Source of the DNA: Streptomyces sp. NBC_01707
GTDB lineage: Bacteria > Actinomycetota > Actinomycetes > Streptomycetales > Streptomycetaceae
Direction of reading: 5' to 3'
DNA length: 64,000 bases
Assembly (NCBI RefSeq): GCF_041438805.1
Contig: NZ_CP109190.1
Span: forward strand, 8,928,001 to 8,992,000
Translations under genes and position numbers: made by a program
Shown: positions 51,032 to 60,574 of the stretch, one piece after another
How the letters are laid out: each line of letters begins with the position of its first letter
Position numbering within the stretch: the first letter of the stretch is position 1
The notes under the pieces: generated by a model
Seen by the model: only the letters and a program-made list of their open reading frames with translations
Databases searched by the model: none
Told to the model about the DNA's origin: nothing

Positions 51032-53320
51032 ATGGCGGACACCAGGCTGATCCAGAGCCGGTACCGGCTGCTCGATGTGATCGGGCGCGGGGGCATGGGC
51101 GAGGTGTGGCGCGCCCGCGACGAGTCGCTCGGCCGCCACGTGGCCGTCAAATGTCTCAAGCCGATGGGGCCCCAGCACGATCAGTCGTTCACCCGGATCC
51201 TGCGCGAACGGTTCCGCCGCGAGGCCCGGGTGGCCGCCGCCCTCCAGCACCGAGGTGTCACCGTCGTCCATGACTTCGGCGAATACGACGGTGTGCTCTA
51301 CCTGGTGATGGAACTCCTCGACGGCCGCAACCTCAGCCAGCTCCTGGAGGACAACGAACAGCACCCACTGCCGGTGCCCGAGATCGTCGACATCGCCGAG
51401 CAGGTCGCCGACGCGCTCGGCTACACCCATCAACAGGGCATCGTGCACCGCGACCTGAAGCCCGCCAACATCATGCGGCTGACCGACGGCACGGTGAAGA
51501 TCTGCGACTTCGGCATCGCCAGACTCGGCCGCGACATCGGCTTCACCTCACGCCTGACCGGTACGGGCATCGCCATGGGTACCCCGCACTACATGTCGCC
51601 CGAGCAGATCAGCGGTGGGCATGTCGACCACCGCAGCGACCTCTACTCACTGGGCTGTGTGCTGTACGAGATCGCCACCGGGGTCCCGCCGTTCGACCTC
51701 GACGACGCCTGGGCCGTCCTCGTCGGGCACCGCGACACCCAGCCCGAACCGCTGCGCACCCACCGCGCCGAACTCCCCGGCTTCTTCGACCGGGTCGTCC
51801 TGGAGCTGCTCGCCAAGACGCCGGAGGAGCGGCCCGTCGACGCGGGCGACCTGCGGCAGCGGATCGCCGTCGGACGCACCGGTGAGCAACAGCACCTCCC
51901 GCCGGCGGGGCATCCCCAGCCGTCGGGACGGGTCCGGCTCGCCCCGCCGGTTCCCGTCCTGCGCCCTGGCCGGCAACCCCTCGGCCCCGGGCCGCGACTG
52001 CCGTCCTGGACCCGTGGCATGACCGTCGGACACAGGGCGTCCGGGGCCACGCACCTCGGTCTCGCCACGCCCGACCACTCCGCGGGTCTGACCGGCGAAT
52101 GGACCACCGGCACCGACCTGCGGGCCCTGACCGGAGGCGTCCCGCTCGCCAGGCCCGAGCGGCCCACACCCTCGCCGGAACTGCTCTCCACCCTCGCCAA
52201 CCGGCACAGCGCGGGCCTCAACCTGGGGCGGCTCGGCCACTGGGAGGAGGCCGGCGAGGTGCACCGTGCGGTCGCCGCCGAACGCGAGCACGCCCTCGGC
52301 CCCGACCACCCCGACACCCTCGCCAGCCGGTTCGAGGTCGCGTTCACCCTGAGCCGCACCGGCCGCGCCGCGGACGCTCTCCGCGAGTTCGACCGGGTTG
52401 CCCAGGGCCGGGAACGGACCATGGGCCCCGACCACCCCGAAACACTCGCCGCCCGACAGGAGGCGGCGTACGTACTGGGCCAGCTCGGCCGCCACTTCGA
52501 GGCCCATCAGGTGTACGCCGCGGTCCTCGCCTCCAGGGAGCGGTCGATGGGCCCCGACCACCCCGACACCCTGCGCTGCCGCCACAACCTCGCGTTCAAC
52601 CTCAGCAGGCTCGGGCGTCTGGAGGACTCGTTCCGGATGGCCCGCGACGTGGCGCACGCCCGCAGCCGGCTGCTCGGCGCCAGTCACCCGGACACCCTGG
52701 TCACCCTCTACGAAGTCGCTTACACCTTGGGTCAGTTGGGGCGTTGGTCGGACGCGCTGCAGACCTACCAGCAGGTCGCCCGGGCCCGCGCGACGACGCT
52801 CGGCGCGGACCATCCCGACACGCTCTCCGCGCGCTACGAGGTCGGCATCAGCCTCGGCAGGCTGGGCCGCAGCGCGGAGGCTCTGGAGCTGTACCGCGCC
52901 CTCGTCGACGACCGGACCAGGGTGGTCGGCCCCGCCGACCCCGAGACGCTCCGCGCCCGCCACGGCCTCGGCGTCAATCTGGGGCGACTGGCCCGATGGG
53001 ATGAAGCGCTCGCCGAGTCGCGCGATGTGTGCGCGATCCGGGAGCGCATCCTCGGCCCCGACCACCCCGACACCCTCGTGAGCCGTCGCGAGGTCGCTGT
53101 CGGCCTGGGCTGGCTGGGCCGCTGGGCCGATGCCCTCACCGTGTACCGGACGGTCGCCGAGGCGCGCGAACGCGTCCTCGGCGCCGACCACCCCGACGCG
53201 CTCGCCAGCCGGAACGACGAGGCGCACTGTCTCGAACAGCTCGGGCGCGGCACGGAGGCGGTCGAGCTGTACCGCAAGGTTGCGGCGCTGCGCCAGCAGC
53301 GGGGCGTCGAACCGCACTGA
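51032..53320 (+). CDS. Ser/Thr protein kinase with nine TPR repeats
   Basis: 762 aa. N-terminal Hanks kinase: GRGGMGEV (18-25), K40, HRDLKPAN (catalytic D141), DFG (159-161), GTPHYMSPEQ. A Pro-rich linker (about 280-380) follows, then nine 42-residue TPR units of the kinesin-light-chain type, eight ending in G-x-D-H-P-D/E-T-L or a close variant. No membrane segment, unlike PknB-type kinases, so it is cytoplasmic and senses partners through the TPR array. Close to DUF2236 (27 bp) and likely cotranscribed. Confidence 0.92.
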   Translation: MADTRLIQSRYRLLDVIGRGGMGEVWRARDESLGRHVAVKCLKPMGPQHDQSFTRILRERFRREARVAAALQHRGVTVVHDFGEYDGVLYLVMELLDGRNLSQLLEDNEQHPLPVPEIVDIAEQVADALGYTHQQGIVHRDLKPANIMRLTDGTVKICDFGIARLGRDIGFTSRLTGTGIAMGTPHYMSPEQISGGHVDHRSDLYSLGCVLYEIATGVPPFDLDDAWAVLVGHRDTQPEPLRTHRAELPGFFDRVVLELLAKTPEERPVDAGDLRQRIAVGRTGEQQHLPPAGHPQPSGRVRLAPPVPVLRPGRQPLGPGPRLPSWTRGMTVGHRASGATHLGLATPDHSAGLTGEWTTGTDLRALTGGVPLARPERPTPSPELLSTLANRHSAGLNLGRLGHWEEAGEVHRAVAAEREHALGPDHPDTLASRFEVAFTLSRTGRAADALREFDRVAQGRERTMGPDHPETLAARQEAAYVLGQLGRHFEAHQVYAAVLASRERSMGPDHPDTLRCRHNLAFNLSRLGRLEDSFRMARDVAHARSRLLGASHPDTLVTLYEVAYTLGQLGRWSDALQTYQQVARARATTLGADHPDTLSARYEVGISLGRLGRSAEALELYRALVDDRTRVVGPADPETLRARHGLGVNLGRLARWDEALAESRDVCAIRERILGPDHPDTLVSRREVAVGLGWLGRWADALTVYRTVAEARERVLGADHPDALASRNDEAHCLEQLGRGTEAVELYRKVAALRQQRGVEPH

Positions 53321-53340
53321 CCAGCAACTTCCGCCCCGCC

Positions 53341-53356
53341 GCCTCTGGCCAGAGGC
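53341..53356. repeat. 16-bp perfect palindrome between kinase and oxidoreductase genes
   Basis: GCCTCTGGCCAGAGGC lies 20 bp after the kinase stop and 25 bp before the oxidoreductase ATG. It could be an operator, or an 8-bp stem that attenuates read-through. No U tract follows. Confidence 0.5.
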
Positions 53357-53380
53357 GATCGTCCCGTGTTACCAAGGGCC

Positions 53381-54925
53381 ATGCCCGCACCTGACACGTA
53401 TGACGCAGTGATCGTGGGCGGCGGCCACAACGGTCTGGTCGCCGCCGCCTATCTCGCCCGCGCCGGACAGTCCGTCCTTGTTCTCGAACGCCTCGGCAAC
53501 ACCGGGGGAGCGGCCGTCTCGACCCGTCCCTTCGACGGAATCGACGCCCGGCTGTCACGCTACTCGTATCTGGTGTCCTTGCTGCCGCAGAAGATCGTCC
53601 GTGATCTCGGGCTGGACTTCGCCGTACGCAAGCGGACCGTCTCCTCGTACACACCGACCGTGCGGGGCGGTCGCGCCACCGGACTGCTCGTCGGCGGGGA
53701 CTCCACCCGGGAGTCCTTCGCCGCGCTCACCGGCGGCGAGCGCGAGTACGCGGCCTGGCAGCGCTTCTACGGCATGACGCAGCAGGTCGCCGAGCGGGTC
53801 TTCCCGACCCTCACCGAGCCGTTGCCCAGCCGGGACGCGCTCCGCGACCGGATCGGTGACCCGGACGCCTGGCGGATGCTCTTCGAGGAACCGATCGGTG
53901 TGGCCGTCGAGGAGAACTTCGCCGACGATCTCGTACGCGGAGTCGTGCTGACCGACGCCCTGATCGGCACCTTCGCGGACGCGCACGACCCGTCCCTGCT
54001 CCAGAACCGCTGCTTCCTCTACCACGTGATCGGCGGGGGCACCGGCGACTGGGACGTTCCCGTCGGCGGCATGGGCGCGCTCACCGACGCCCTCGCGCAG
54101 GCCGCCCGGGCGGCGGGTGCCGAGATCCGGGTCCGGCACGAGGCGACCCGCGTCGAGACCGATGGCACCCGGGCCGAGGTCACCTTCCGCTCACCCGACG
54201 GTGAACACCGGGTCGCCGCCCGACGGGTCCTCGTCAACGCGTCGCCGCAGGCCCTCGCCGCACTCCTCGGCGACGAGCCGCCGGCCCCCGCCGAAGGCGC
54301 CCAGCTGAAGGTCAACATGCTGCTGCGCCGGCTGCCCCGGCTGCGCGACCGCTCCGTCGACCCACGCGAGGCGTTCGCCGGAACCTTCCATATCGCGGAG
54401 GGGTACGGGCAGCTGGCCGACGCCTACCGGGACGCGGCATCGGGGCGGCTGCCCGCGGCGCCCCCGTCCGAGATCTACTGCCACTCGCTGACCGACCCGT
54501 CGATCCTCGGTCCCGGACTCGCCGCCCGCGGCTACCAGACCCTCACCCTCTTCGGCCTGCACACTCCCGCCCGGCTCTTCGCAGCGGACAACGAGGCTGC
54601 ACGCGCCGCCCTCCTCACGGCCACGCTCGCCGAGCTCGACGCGCATCTCGACGAGCCGATCGCCGACTGTCTGGCCGTCGACGGGAACGGCGAGCCGTGC
54701 ATCGAGGCGAAGACCCCGCTCGACCTCGAACGGGATCTTCGGCTGCCCGGCGGCCATATCTTCCACCGGGATCTCGCCTTCCCATACGCCACGGAATCCA
54801 CCGGCCGGTGGGGCGTCGAGACGGCGCACGCCAATGTGCTGCTGTGCGGGGCGGGCGCCGTACGCGGAGGCGGGGTCAGCGGGGTTCCCGGCCACAACGC
54901 CGCGATGGCGGCGCTGGGCCGGTGA
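53381..54925 (+). CDS. FAD-dependent oxidoreductase of the phytoene-desaturase-like family
   Basis: 514 aa from the ATG at 53381 (a GTG at 53366 is also in frame). FAD dinucleotide-binding motif DAVIVGGGHNGLVAAAYLARAGQSVLVLERLGNTGGAA at residues 7-45; C-terminal FAD region LLCGAGAVRGGGVSGVPGHNAAMA. The middle has HVIGGGTGDWDVPVGGMGALTDAL. The overall pattern is that of NAD(P)/FAD-dependent oxidoreductases related to carotenoid desaturases (COG1233; RetSat/PYROXD2-like). No carotenoid genes are nearby, so the substrate is not assigned. Converges with the polysaccharide operon. Confidence 0.87.
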   Translation: MPAPDTYDAVIVGGGHNGLVAAAYLARAGQSVLVLERLGNTGGAAVSTRPFDGIDARLSRYSYLVSLLPQKIVRDLGLDFAVRKRTVSSYTPTVRGGRATGLLVGGDSTRESFAALTGGEREYAAWQRFYGMTQQVAERVFPTLTEPLPSRDALRDRIGDPDAWRMLFEEPIGVAVEENFADDLVRGVVLTDALIGTFADAHDPSLLQNRCFLYHVIGGGTGDWDVPVGGMGALTDALAQAARAAGAEIRVRHEATRVETDGTRAEVTFRSPDGEHRVAARRVLVNASPQALAALLGDEPPAPAEGAQLKVNMLLRRLPRLRDRSVDPREAFAGTFHIAEGYGQLADAYRDAASGRLPAAPPSEIYCHSLTDPSILGPGLAARGYQTLTLFGLHTPARLFAADNEAARAALLTATLAELDAHLDEPIADCLAVDGNGEPCIEAKTPLDLERDLRLPGGHIFHRDLAFPYATESTGRWGVETAHANVLLCGAGAVRGGGVSGVPGHNAAMAALGR

Positions 54926-54946
54926 CCCGTACCCGCGGCTCCGTAC

Positions 54947-55921
54947 CTACTGACCGAACACGCCGCGCAGCGCACCCAGTTTGCGCGGCAGGTCGTACTC
55001 CGCGCCACCCTCGTGCCCGTTGTACGTGAACACCTCGATCGCGGCCGGTCCGGCGTAGCGGTGGTAGGCGGCGAACACCGTCGACGACGGGCACACCTTG
55101 TCCATCAGACCCACCGAGAACCACGCCGGCGCGGTCGCCCGCGCCGCGAAGTTGACCGCGTCGAAGTAGGACAGCGTCTCCATCGCCTCGTCGATCCGGA
55201 AGCGGTGCCCGGACAGCCAGCGGGCGATCTCGGCGTACGGGCCCGCGTCCGTGATCTGCGAGGCGCGCCGGTAGTGGCAGAGGAACGGCACATCGGCGAC
55301 CGCCGCCACCACGTCGTCGCGCAGCCCGGCAGCGGCCAGGGCGAGCCCGCCGCCCTGGCTGCCGCCGAGGACCGCGACCCGCGACGCGTCCACGGCCTCG
55401 TGCGCCTTCGCCGCATCGACGGCCCGCACCGCGTCCGTGATGAGCCGCCGGTAGTAGTGCCGGTACGGATCCTCGATGCCGCGCGTGAGGAAGCCGGGGG
55501 ACGAGGAGCCGTGGCCGTCGGGGCCGATGTCCGGGGTGTCCGCGGTGTTCTTGCCCCCACCGCCCTGTCCCCGGTTGTCCATGACCAGATGCGCGTAGCC
55601 GAGGGCGCTCCAGGTCAGCCAGGAGTACGGAATGCCCCGGCCGCCGTTGTAGCCGATGTACTGAACCACGGCGGGCAGCGGCGCCGAGCGCGCCCGCGGC
55701 AGCATGAGCCACGCCTTCACCGGTTGTCCGCCCCAGCCTCGGAACGTCACATCGAAGGCATCGACCGTCGCGAACCCGGCGTCGTACGGGACGAACTCGG
55801 CTTCCAGCTCGTGACGGGCCGCCTCGGTGAGCGTCTTCGCCCAGAAGGCGTCGAAGTCCGCGGGCTCCTCCGGCTCCGGCCGGTACGCCCGCAGCCGCTC
55901 CAGGTCCATGTCGAACAGCAA
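54947..55921 (-). CDS. CE7 acetyl esterase (acetylxylan esterase/cephalosporin-C deacetylase type)
   Basis: 324 aa. TTG at 55921 has GAGGAG 8 nt upstream, located in the end of the PL8 gene; the ATG at 55909 is an alternative that matches the family start (MDLERLRAYRPE). CE7 marks: RGQG (DNRGQGGG), nucleophile GGSQGGG, DKVCP (acid region) and the catalytic NGHEGG. No signal peptide, so it would deacetylate imported oligosaccharides in the cytoplasm. Last gene of the polysaccharide operon, 4 bp after the lyase. Confidence 0.88.
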   Translation of the reverse strand: MLFDMDLERLRAYRPEPEEPADFDAFWAKTLTEAARHELEAEFVPYDAGFATVDAFDVTFRGWGGQPVKAWLMLPRARSAPLPAVVQYIGYNGGRGIPYSWLTWSALGYAHLVMDNRGQGGGGKNTADTPDIGPDGHGSSSPGFLTRGIEDPYRHYYRRLITDAVRAVDAAKAHEAVDASRVAVLGGSQGGGLALAAAGLRDDVVAAVADVPFLCHYRRASQITDAGPYAEIARWLSGHRFRIDEAMETLSYFDAVNFAARATAPAWFSVGLMDKVCPSSTVFAAYHRYAGPAAIEVFTYNGHEGGAEYDLPRKLGALRGVFGQ

Positions 55922-55925
55922 GGGT

Positions 55926-58334
55926 CTAGCTCCTCTTCAGGGTGAGGGTGACGGTTGAGCCGTGGCGTTCGGCGGTGTCGGCAGTGATCCGGATACCCGT
56001 GGTCGTGGTCGAGACGCTGACGCCCGGATCGGCGGAGACGACGGTCAGACCGCGCTGCGCGAGGTCCAGTACGACGGAGGACCGCAGCTGGGTCGGATCG
56101 GACAGGGACACCGTCACCGTCCTGCCCTCGGGACGCAACAGCACCGACGCGGGCCCGTCGGAGGTGAGGTCCTGAGCGGTGCCCGCGGTCCAGAAGTTCG
56201 CCGCGAACAGCCCGTCCGCGCAGCGGCGTACCGCGTGCACGGCCGTGGAGTCGGCGACGAGCCTCACCGGCGGCGCGTCCGACCACTGTCCGGTTCGTGC
56301 GGCGGACGCGGCGGGCGCCTGCAGCCAGAAGTAGCCGGCGCCGTCCGGTGCCGTTCCGTGGTCCTGCCACAGCGTCAGATAGGGGCGGGTGACAGGGGTG
56401 TCGGTGCCGTACTTCAGATTGATCTCGCGCCAGGTCGCGGTGCGCTCCTCGCGCACGCCGTAGACCGTGCCGGCCCGGGGGAAGATGTAGCCGCCGGTCC
56501 CGGCGAGGTGCAGCCAGCGGACCCGGTCGAGCCGATCCGACCAGCCTGCGCCGGCCGGAACGGCTGTGCCGTTGACGAGGAGAGCCGCCTGCGGGTCGCG
56601 CAGTTTGCGGTTCTCCACGACCGTCTCTGCGGTGCCCGCGTCGGCGGTGATGCCCGAGCCGACACAGGCGATCACGTCGTCCAGGCAGAACCAGCTCTTC
56701 AGACCACGCAGCGAACTCCCGAACGCGCGCAGCTCCATGCCGTACGCTCCGAGCGTCGTTCCGGGCAGTGCCGCACCACCCGCCCAGTCCGCAGTGCTGG
56801 TGGTGCGTTGCCCGGCCGCATCCGCAGGGCGACCGGCGATGACGGTGGTGCCGGGCAGCCGGGCGGGGTCGACGGTCGGCCAGTAGTCCTCGCTGTAGTG
56901 CCCGAGATCGTCGGTGTGGAGCAGGATCATGCCGTCGGAGAGATGCCAGGCGTGCAGGTTCTCGTTCTGGATCGACTCGTAGTTGTAGATCCTCGACGAG
57001 TACGCGGAGATGCCGAGCGCGAACGACGGCCGGTGGTGGGCCGCCTTGTCCATCCGCGGGTGCTGCTTGTGGGCGACCAGCGGGCCGCGCGCCGGGACGG
57101 GCGAGGCGATGATCTGCCGCGCGGCGACGAGCGTGGCAAGGTCGGTGACCGCGAGGAAGTCCCGGTAGGTGTCCTCGGCGATCCACTGCTTGACCAGCGC
57201 CGTGAACCGGTCGGCGGTGTCCCCGGGGAAGCTCGGGATGAGCCGCACCACAGCCTCGATGACCGTCTGGGCAGAGACATGCCCCTGTTTGCTGGGGCGG
57301 GCGATCTCGCGCCCGCAGACCGACGCCATCATGTCGCCCCGGGCGATCAGCGGGTCGAAGCCGTCGTCGACCCAGTGCCGGACGTTGTCGAGATCGGGAT
57401 CGGTGACCGTCCACGGCGTCCCGGCGAGCAGGTTCAGCAGCCGCGAGAGATTTCCGAGCAGTTCCTTGCCGTAGCCGCCGTTGTACGGGTGCTTGTAGTG
57501 CTGGAGGAACGAGCCGTCGGAGTAGAACCCCTCGCCGGTGCCCTCCACGGCCGCACCGGTGTCGTTGAACGCCAGCACACTGTTGGCCCCCGAACCCTCG
57601 ACGTCCGAAAGAGCGTCACGGACCCGGACGAGATCGTCGCCGTCGTCGCGCAGTACCGCGTTGACCGCGACTACGGTCGAGATCCACACCCGGTTGGCAC
57701 CGGTCGCGATCTGCCGGTCGGCCCGCCACAGGTTCGGGTCGGGCGTGTAGTGCCGGACGGCCGTGGTGATCCGGTCGAGCCGCTCGGTACCGAGGGCGTC
57801 GTACAGCAGAACGGTCGAGTCGTCGAGGGCGAGCGCGGAGCCGATCTCCCAGTCCCAGTCGTTGTCGAACCTGGTGTGCTCGGGTCCGTAACGGTTCGTC
57901 AGCATCCAGTCGATCCCATCCCGCAGCAGATCGCGCAGTGCGGTGTCGCCGTACTGCGGGGTGCCGGGGACTGCCCACGCGGTCGCGACCGTGGCGAGGC
58001 GCTTGAAAGACGTGGTGACGTGGTTGGAGAGCGTGGTACTGGTCAGATCGGGGAACAGCCCGTCGGTCCGGGTCGGGTCGAGGCCCTTGGCGGCGGTGGT
58101 CGCGGCCTTGCCGATCCTGGCCACCGTCGCCGCGATCTGCGGGTCCGTGAGATCGAGCCCCGGGCCGCCGGTGAGCAGTGTGTGCCAGCGGCTGCGCAGC
58201 GCGGCGGCGTCACCCGCTGCGGCGAACGCGGTCCCTCCGGCGGACGTGAGGGGCATCGCGGCGGCTGCGCCGAGCACCGCCGCTCCGGCGAGAACAGCGC
58301 GTCGGGTCGTGCCCCGGGTAGTGCCTCGGTTCAT
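55926..58334 (-). CDS. Tat-exported polysaccharide lyase family 8
   Basis: 802 aa. Tat signal at the N-terminus (TTRRAVLAGAAVLGAAAAMP). The alpha/alpha-toroid half has DNDWDWEIGSAL and the TGANRVWIS segment with the catalytic Asn; PL8 signature HPRMDKAAHHRPSFALGIS, SSRIYNYESIQNENL and HLSDGM supplies His and Tyr. Beta-sheet domains follow. PL8 includes hyaluronate, chondroitin AC, xanthan and alginate lyases; the subfamily is not decidable by eye. It is 12 bp after the SGNH gene and 4 bp before the CE7 esterase. Confidence 0.9.
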   Translation of the reverse strand: MNRGTTRGTTRRAVLAGAAVLGAAAAMPLTSAGGTAFAAAGDAAALRSRWHTLLTGGPGLDLTDPQIAATVARIGKAATTAAKGLDPTRTDGLFPDLTSTTLSNHVTTSFKRLATVATAWAVPGTPQYGDTALRDLLRDGIDWMLTNRYGPEHTRFDNDWDWEIGSALALDDSTVLLYDALGTERLDRITTAVRHYTPDPNLWRADRQIATGANRVWISTVVAVNAVLRDDGDDLVRVRDALSDVEGSGANSVLAFNDTGAAVEGTGEGFYSDGSFLQHYKHPYNGGYGKELLGNLSRLLNLLAGTPWTVTDPDLDNVRHWVDDGFDPLIARGDMMASVCGREIARPSKQGHVSAQTVIEAVVRLIPSFPGDTADRFTALVKQWIAEDTYRDFLAVTDLATLVAARQIIASPVPARGPLVAHKQHPRMDKAAHHRPSFALGISAYSSRIYNYESIQNENLHAWHLSDGMILLHTDDLGHYSEDYWPTVDPARLPGTTVIAGRPADAAGQRTTSTADWAGGAALPGTTLGAYGMELRAFGSSLRGLKSWFCLDDVIACVGSGITADAGTAETVVENRKLRDPQAALLVNGTAVPAGAGWSDRLDRVRWLHLAGTGGYIFPRAGTVYGVREERTATWREINLKYGTDTPVTRPYLTLWQDHGTAPDGAGYFWLQAPAASAARTGQWSDAPPVRLVADSTAVHAVRRCADGLFAANFWTAGTAQDLTSDGPASVLLRPEGRTVTVSLSDPTQLRSSVVLDLAQRGLTVVSADPGVSVSTTTTGIRITADTAERHGSTVTLTLKRS

Positions 58335-58346
58335 GATGCGGGCCCC

Positions 58347-59498
58347 TCACAGGAGGTGTCGGCGGTCGACGGCCGCGGCGAGCGCCGCATGGCCGGAAGG
58401 GTTGGGGTGCAGTCCGTCCGCGCTGTCGTACGCGGGCAGCATCCGCGAGGGGCGGTCCGGGTCGCGGACCGCGGCGTCGAAGTCGGCGACGGCGTCGAAG
58501 ACCCGTCCGGTGCGCACCGCCGCGTTGATCCGCTGCCGGACCGCTTCGAGCCCGGGCGTCCAGCGGGCCCAGCCCTCGAACGGCGTGACGGTCGCGCCGA
58601 CGACCCGCAGCCCGGCTCCTCTGCCGCGCAGGACGAGCTGGCGGTAGCCGGCCAGGACGAGCGCGGGATCGGTCTGTCCGGGCGGCTGCTGAAGATCGTT
58701 GATCCCGAGGTGTACGAACACGGTCCGCAGCCCGGGCAGCGACAGCACATCGCGGTCGAAGCGGGCCTGTCCGCTCGGTCCGAACCTGGCGTCGTCCAGC
58801 AGCACCCGGTTGCCACTGATGCCGAGATTGGCGACGGCCGAGCCGGGAAGGCGTCGCGCCAGCTGGTCCGGCCAGCGCAGATCGGCGTCGTCCGGGGTAC
58901 CGACACCCTCGGCTATGGAGTCGCCGAGCACGGCGATCACCGGCCCGTGCGCGCCGGTCACCTCGACGCCCGTCAGCAGGAACACGGAGGTCGTGCGGAC
59001 GCCGTCGACACTGTGCGAGGCGTGGGTGTTGCGGTGGAAGGAGAGCGGTCCGGTGGGGCCCGGCAGCCGGGTCTCCACGGTCAACCGGGCCGCTTCGGTG
59101 GTACGCAGACCGGCGACCGGATCACTCGTCAGCGAGGCGCCCGCAGCGATCCATGCCTGCGGCTTCCCGCCGAAGGTCACGGCCTGCCCGCCCGCAGTCA
59201 CCGGCCCGACCAGGACCGGCGCGGTGCCGAAGGCATGCCCGTACCGCAGCCGGACCTGTCCGCCGGCGGACAGCCGCACGGCGGCGGTGAACGTCCCGTC
59301 GGTCAGTCCGGAGTTCGCCACGGTGTCGGTGGCGGTCGGCGCGGTCTGCGCGGCCGCCCAGGAGGTCGTCCAGCGTGAACGGCCCGCATCGCGGCTCGGC
59401 GCCGCCACGGCCTGCGGACCTGGCGCCGTCGCGGCCACCGCGGCCAGTCCGGCCGCCGCCGTCAGTAACCCGCGTCTCGCGGGTCCCCGGCCACTCAC
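58347..59498 (-). CDS. Secreted SGNH/GDSL hydrolase
   Basis: 383 aa from the GTG at 59498, which overlaps the preceding stop (GTGA). The N-terminus (ARRGLLTAAAGLAAVAATAPGPQAVAA) is a Tat-like or Sec signal. The SGNH blocks are GDSIAEGVG (I), NLGISGNRV (II), VHLGINDLQ (III) and DGLHPNPSGH (V). An N-terminal beta-sandwich of about 170 residues precedes the catalytic domain, as in secreted carbohydrate esterases. Removal of acetyl or other ester groups from the operon's polysaccharide is the natural inference. Confidence 0.88.
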   Translation of the reverse strand: MSGRGPARRGLLTAAAGLAAVAATAPGPQAVAAPSRDAGRSRWTTSWAAAQTAPTATDTVANSGLTDGTFTAAVRLSAGGQVRLRYGHAFGTAPVLVGPVTAGGQAVTFGGKPQAWIAAGASLTSDPVAGLRTTEAARLTVETRLPGPTGPLSFHRNTHASHSVDGVRTTSVFLLTGVEVTGAHGPVIAVLGDSIAEGVGTPDDADLRWPDQLARRLPGSAVANLGISGNRVLLDDARFGPSGQARFDRDVLSLPGLRTVFVHLGINDLQQPPGQTDPALVLAGYRQLVLRGRGAGLRVVGATVTPFEGWARWTPGLEAVRQRINAAVRTGRVFDAVADFDAAVRDPDRPSRMLPAYDSADGLHPNPSGHAALAAAVDRRHLL

Positions 59499-60574
59499 TG
59501 CGGGCACGCACCCGTCGGCGTGTACTCGCTGCCGTAGGTGCCGACGGCGTCGCCGCCGGTGTTGCCGCTCATCGTGTTGGTGCACACCGGTCCCTGCGGA
59601 GTGCGCATGAACTTGATGCCGCCGCCCGCGTTGTCGGTGATGGTGTTGCCGTAGACGCTGGTGCCGACACCGTCCGTCTCGGTGTCACCACCGAGCCTGA
59701 TGCCGGCGCCGACGTTGTCGTGAACGGTGTTGTAACGGAAGATGTTGCCGCTGCCGCGCGCGTCGAGACCGCCGGAGCTCGAGTCCTTCTGGCCGCTGCA
59801 GTCGTTGTACTCGACGTAGTTGTTCGTCGAGTTCTCCTTCACGTCGACGCACTCATTGCCCTGGGTGGCGATGATGTTGTGATGGATGCGGTTGTTCTTG
59901 CTGATGTCGGGCGCCGCGTCCGGGGCTCCGTTCGCGCCCTGCTGCTCGGGGGCGGTGCCGAGGTAGATGCCCTCACCGTTCTTGCCACCGCCGCCGAACT
60001 TGAAGTCTGCGACGCCGCAGTCGGTGATGGTGTTGCCGGAGATGTCGGCGCCGGTGACGAGATAGCGCACCCGCAGGCACTCGTCCGCGGCGTTCTTCAG
60101 CGTCATGTCGGTGATGTGGAGCGCGCCCACACCATTTCCAGGGGTCGTGCTCATGACGTAGATGAGCTTCAGGCGGTAGCCCGACACATCGGTGGACGCC
60201 CCGTGCAGCCCGTCCACGGTGAAGCCGCTCAGCGTGGTCGAGTCGTGCTGCACCTGAATGATCCGGGCGTCGCCCGCCCCGTTCACCACCGCCGTCGAGG
60301 GGCCGGTGATCGTGACGCCGGGGCGCCTCGTCACCACGTCCTGCTCGTACCTACCGGAGGCGAGATGCACCACCGCGCCCGTCGGCGCCAGGTCCACGGC
60401 CTTCTGGATGGTGGCGAGCGGAGCACTCGCCGACGTACCGGCATCGGAGTCACTGCCCGACGGCGACACGTAGTAGGCGGTCGCCGACTCCGTCGCGACG
60501 GACGGCGGCGGGAAGGCGAGCGGAGCGCCCGCGGCGAGTGCGGCGACGAGAGCTGTGCGCAGTAAACGGCTCAT
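59495..60574 (-). CDS. Secreted right-handed parallel beta-helix protein (polysaccharide lyase-like)
   Basis: 359 aa from the ATG at 60574 (AGGAGG 8 nt upstream; ATGA overlap with DUF624). Sec signal about 1-28 ending SVATES. The mature part begins TAYYVSPSGSDSDAGTSASAPLATIQKAVDLA, the usual entry of DUF1565/pectate-lyase-like helices. Repeated coils with N-x-I-x-x-N patterns follow (ISKNNRIHHNIIATQGNECVDVKENS, RYNTVHDNVGAGIRLGG). No catalytic set is recognised. It may be a lyase or epimerase, or a binding protein. Confidence 0.85.
   Translation of the reverse strand: MSRLLRTALVAALAAGAPLAFPPPSVATESATAYYVSPSGSDSDAGTSASAPLATIQKAVDLAPTGAVVHLASGRYEQDVVTRRPGVTITGPSTAVVNGAGDARIIQVQHDSTTLSGFTVDGLHGASTDVSGYRLKLIYVMSTTPGNGVGALHITDMTLKNAADECLRVRYLVTGADISGNTITDCGVADFKFGGGGKNGEGIYLGTAPEQQGANGAPDAAPDISKNNRIHHNIIATQGNECVDVKENSTNNYVEYNDCSGQKDSSSGGLDARGSGNIFRYNTVHDNVGAGIRLGGDTETDGVGTSVYGNTITDNAGGGIKFMRTPQGPVCTNTMSGNTGGDAVGTYGSEYTPTGACPQ

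Noticed and set aside
55962..59378. A 1138-codon open frame on the plus strand
   Set aside because: It is the mirror of the PL8, SGNH and esterase genes on the minus strand. Those have clear domains, signals and ribosome sites; the plus frame is Arg/Gly-rich and has none.
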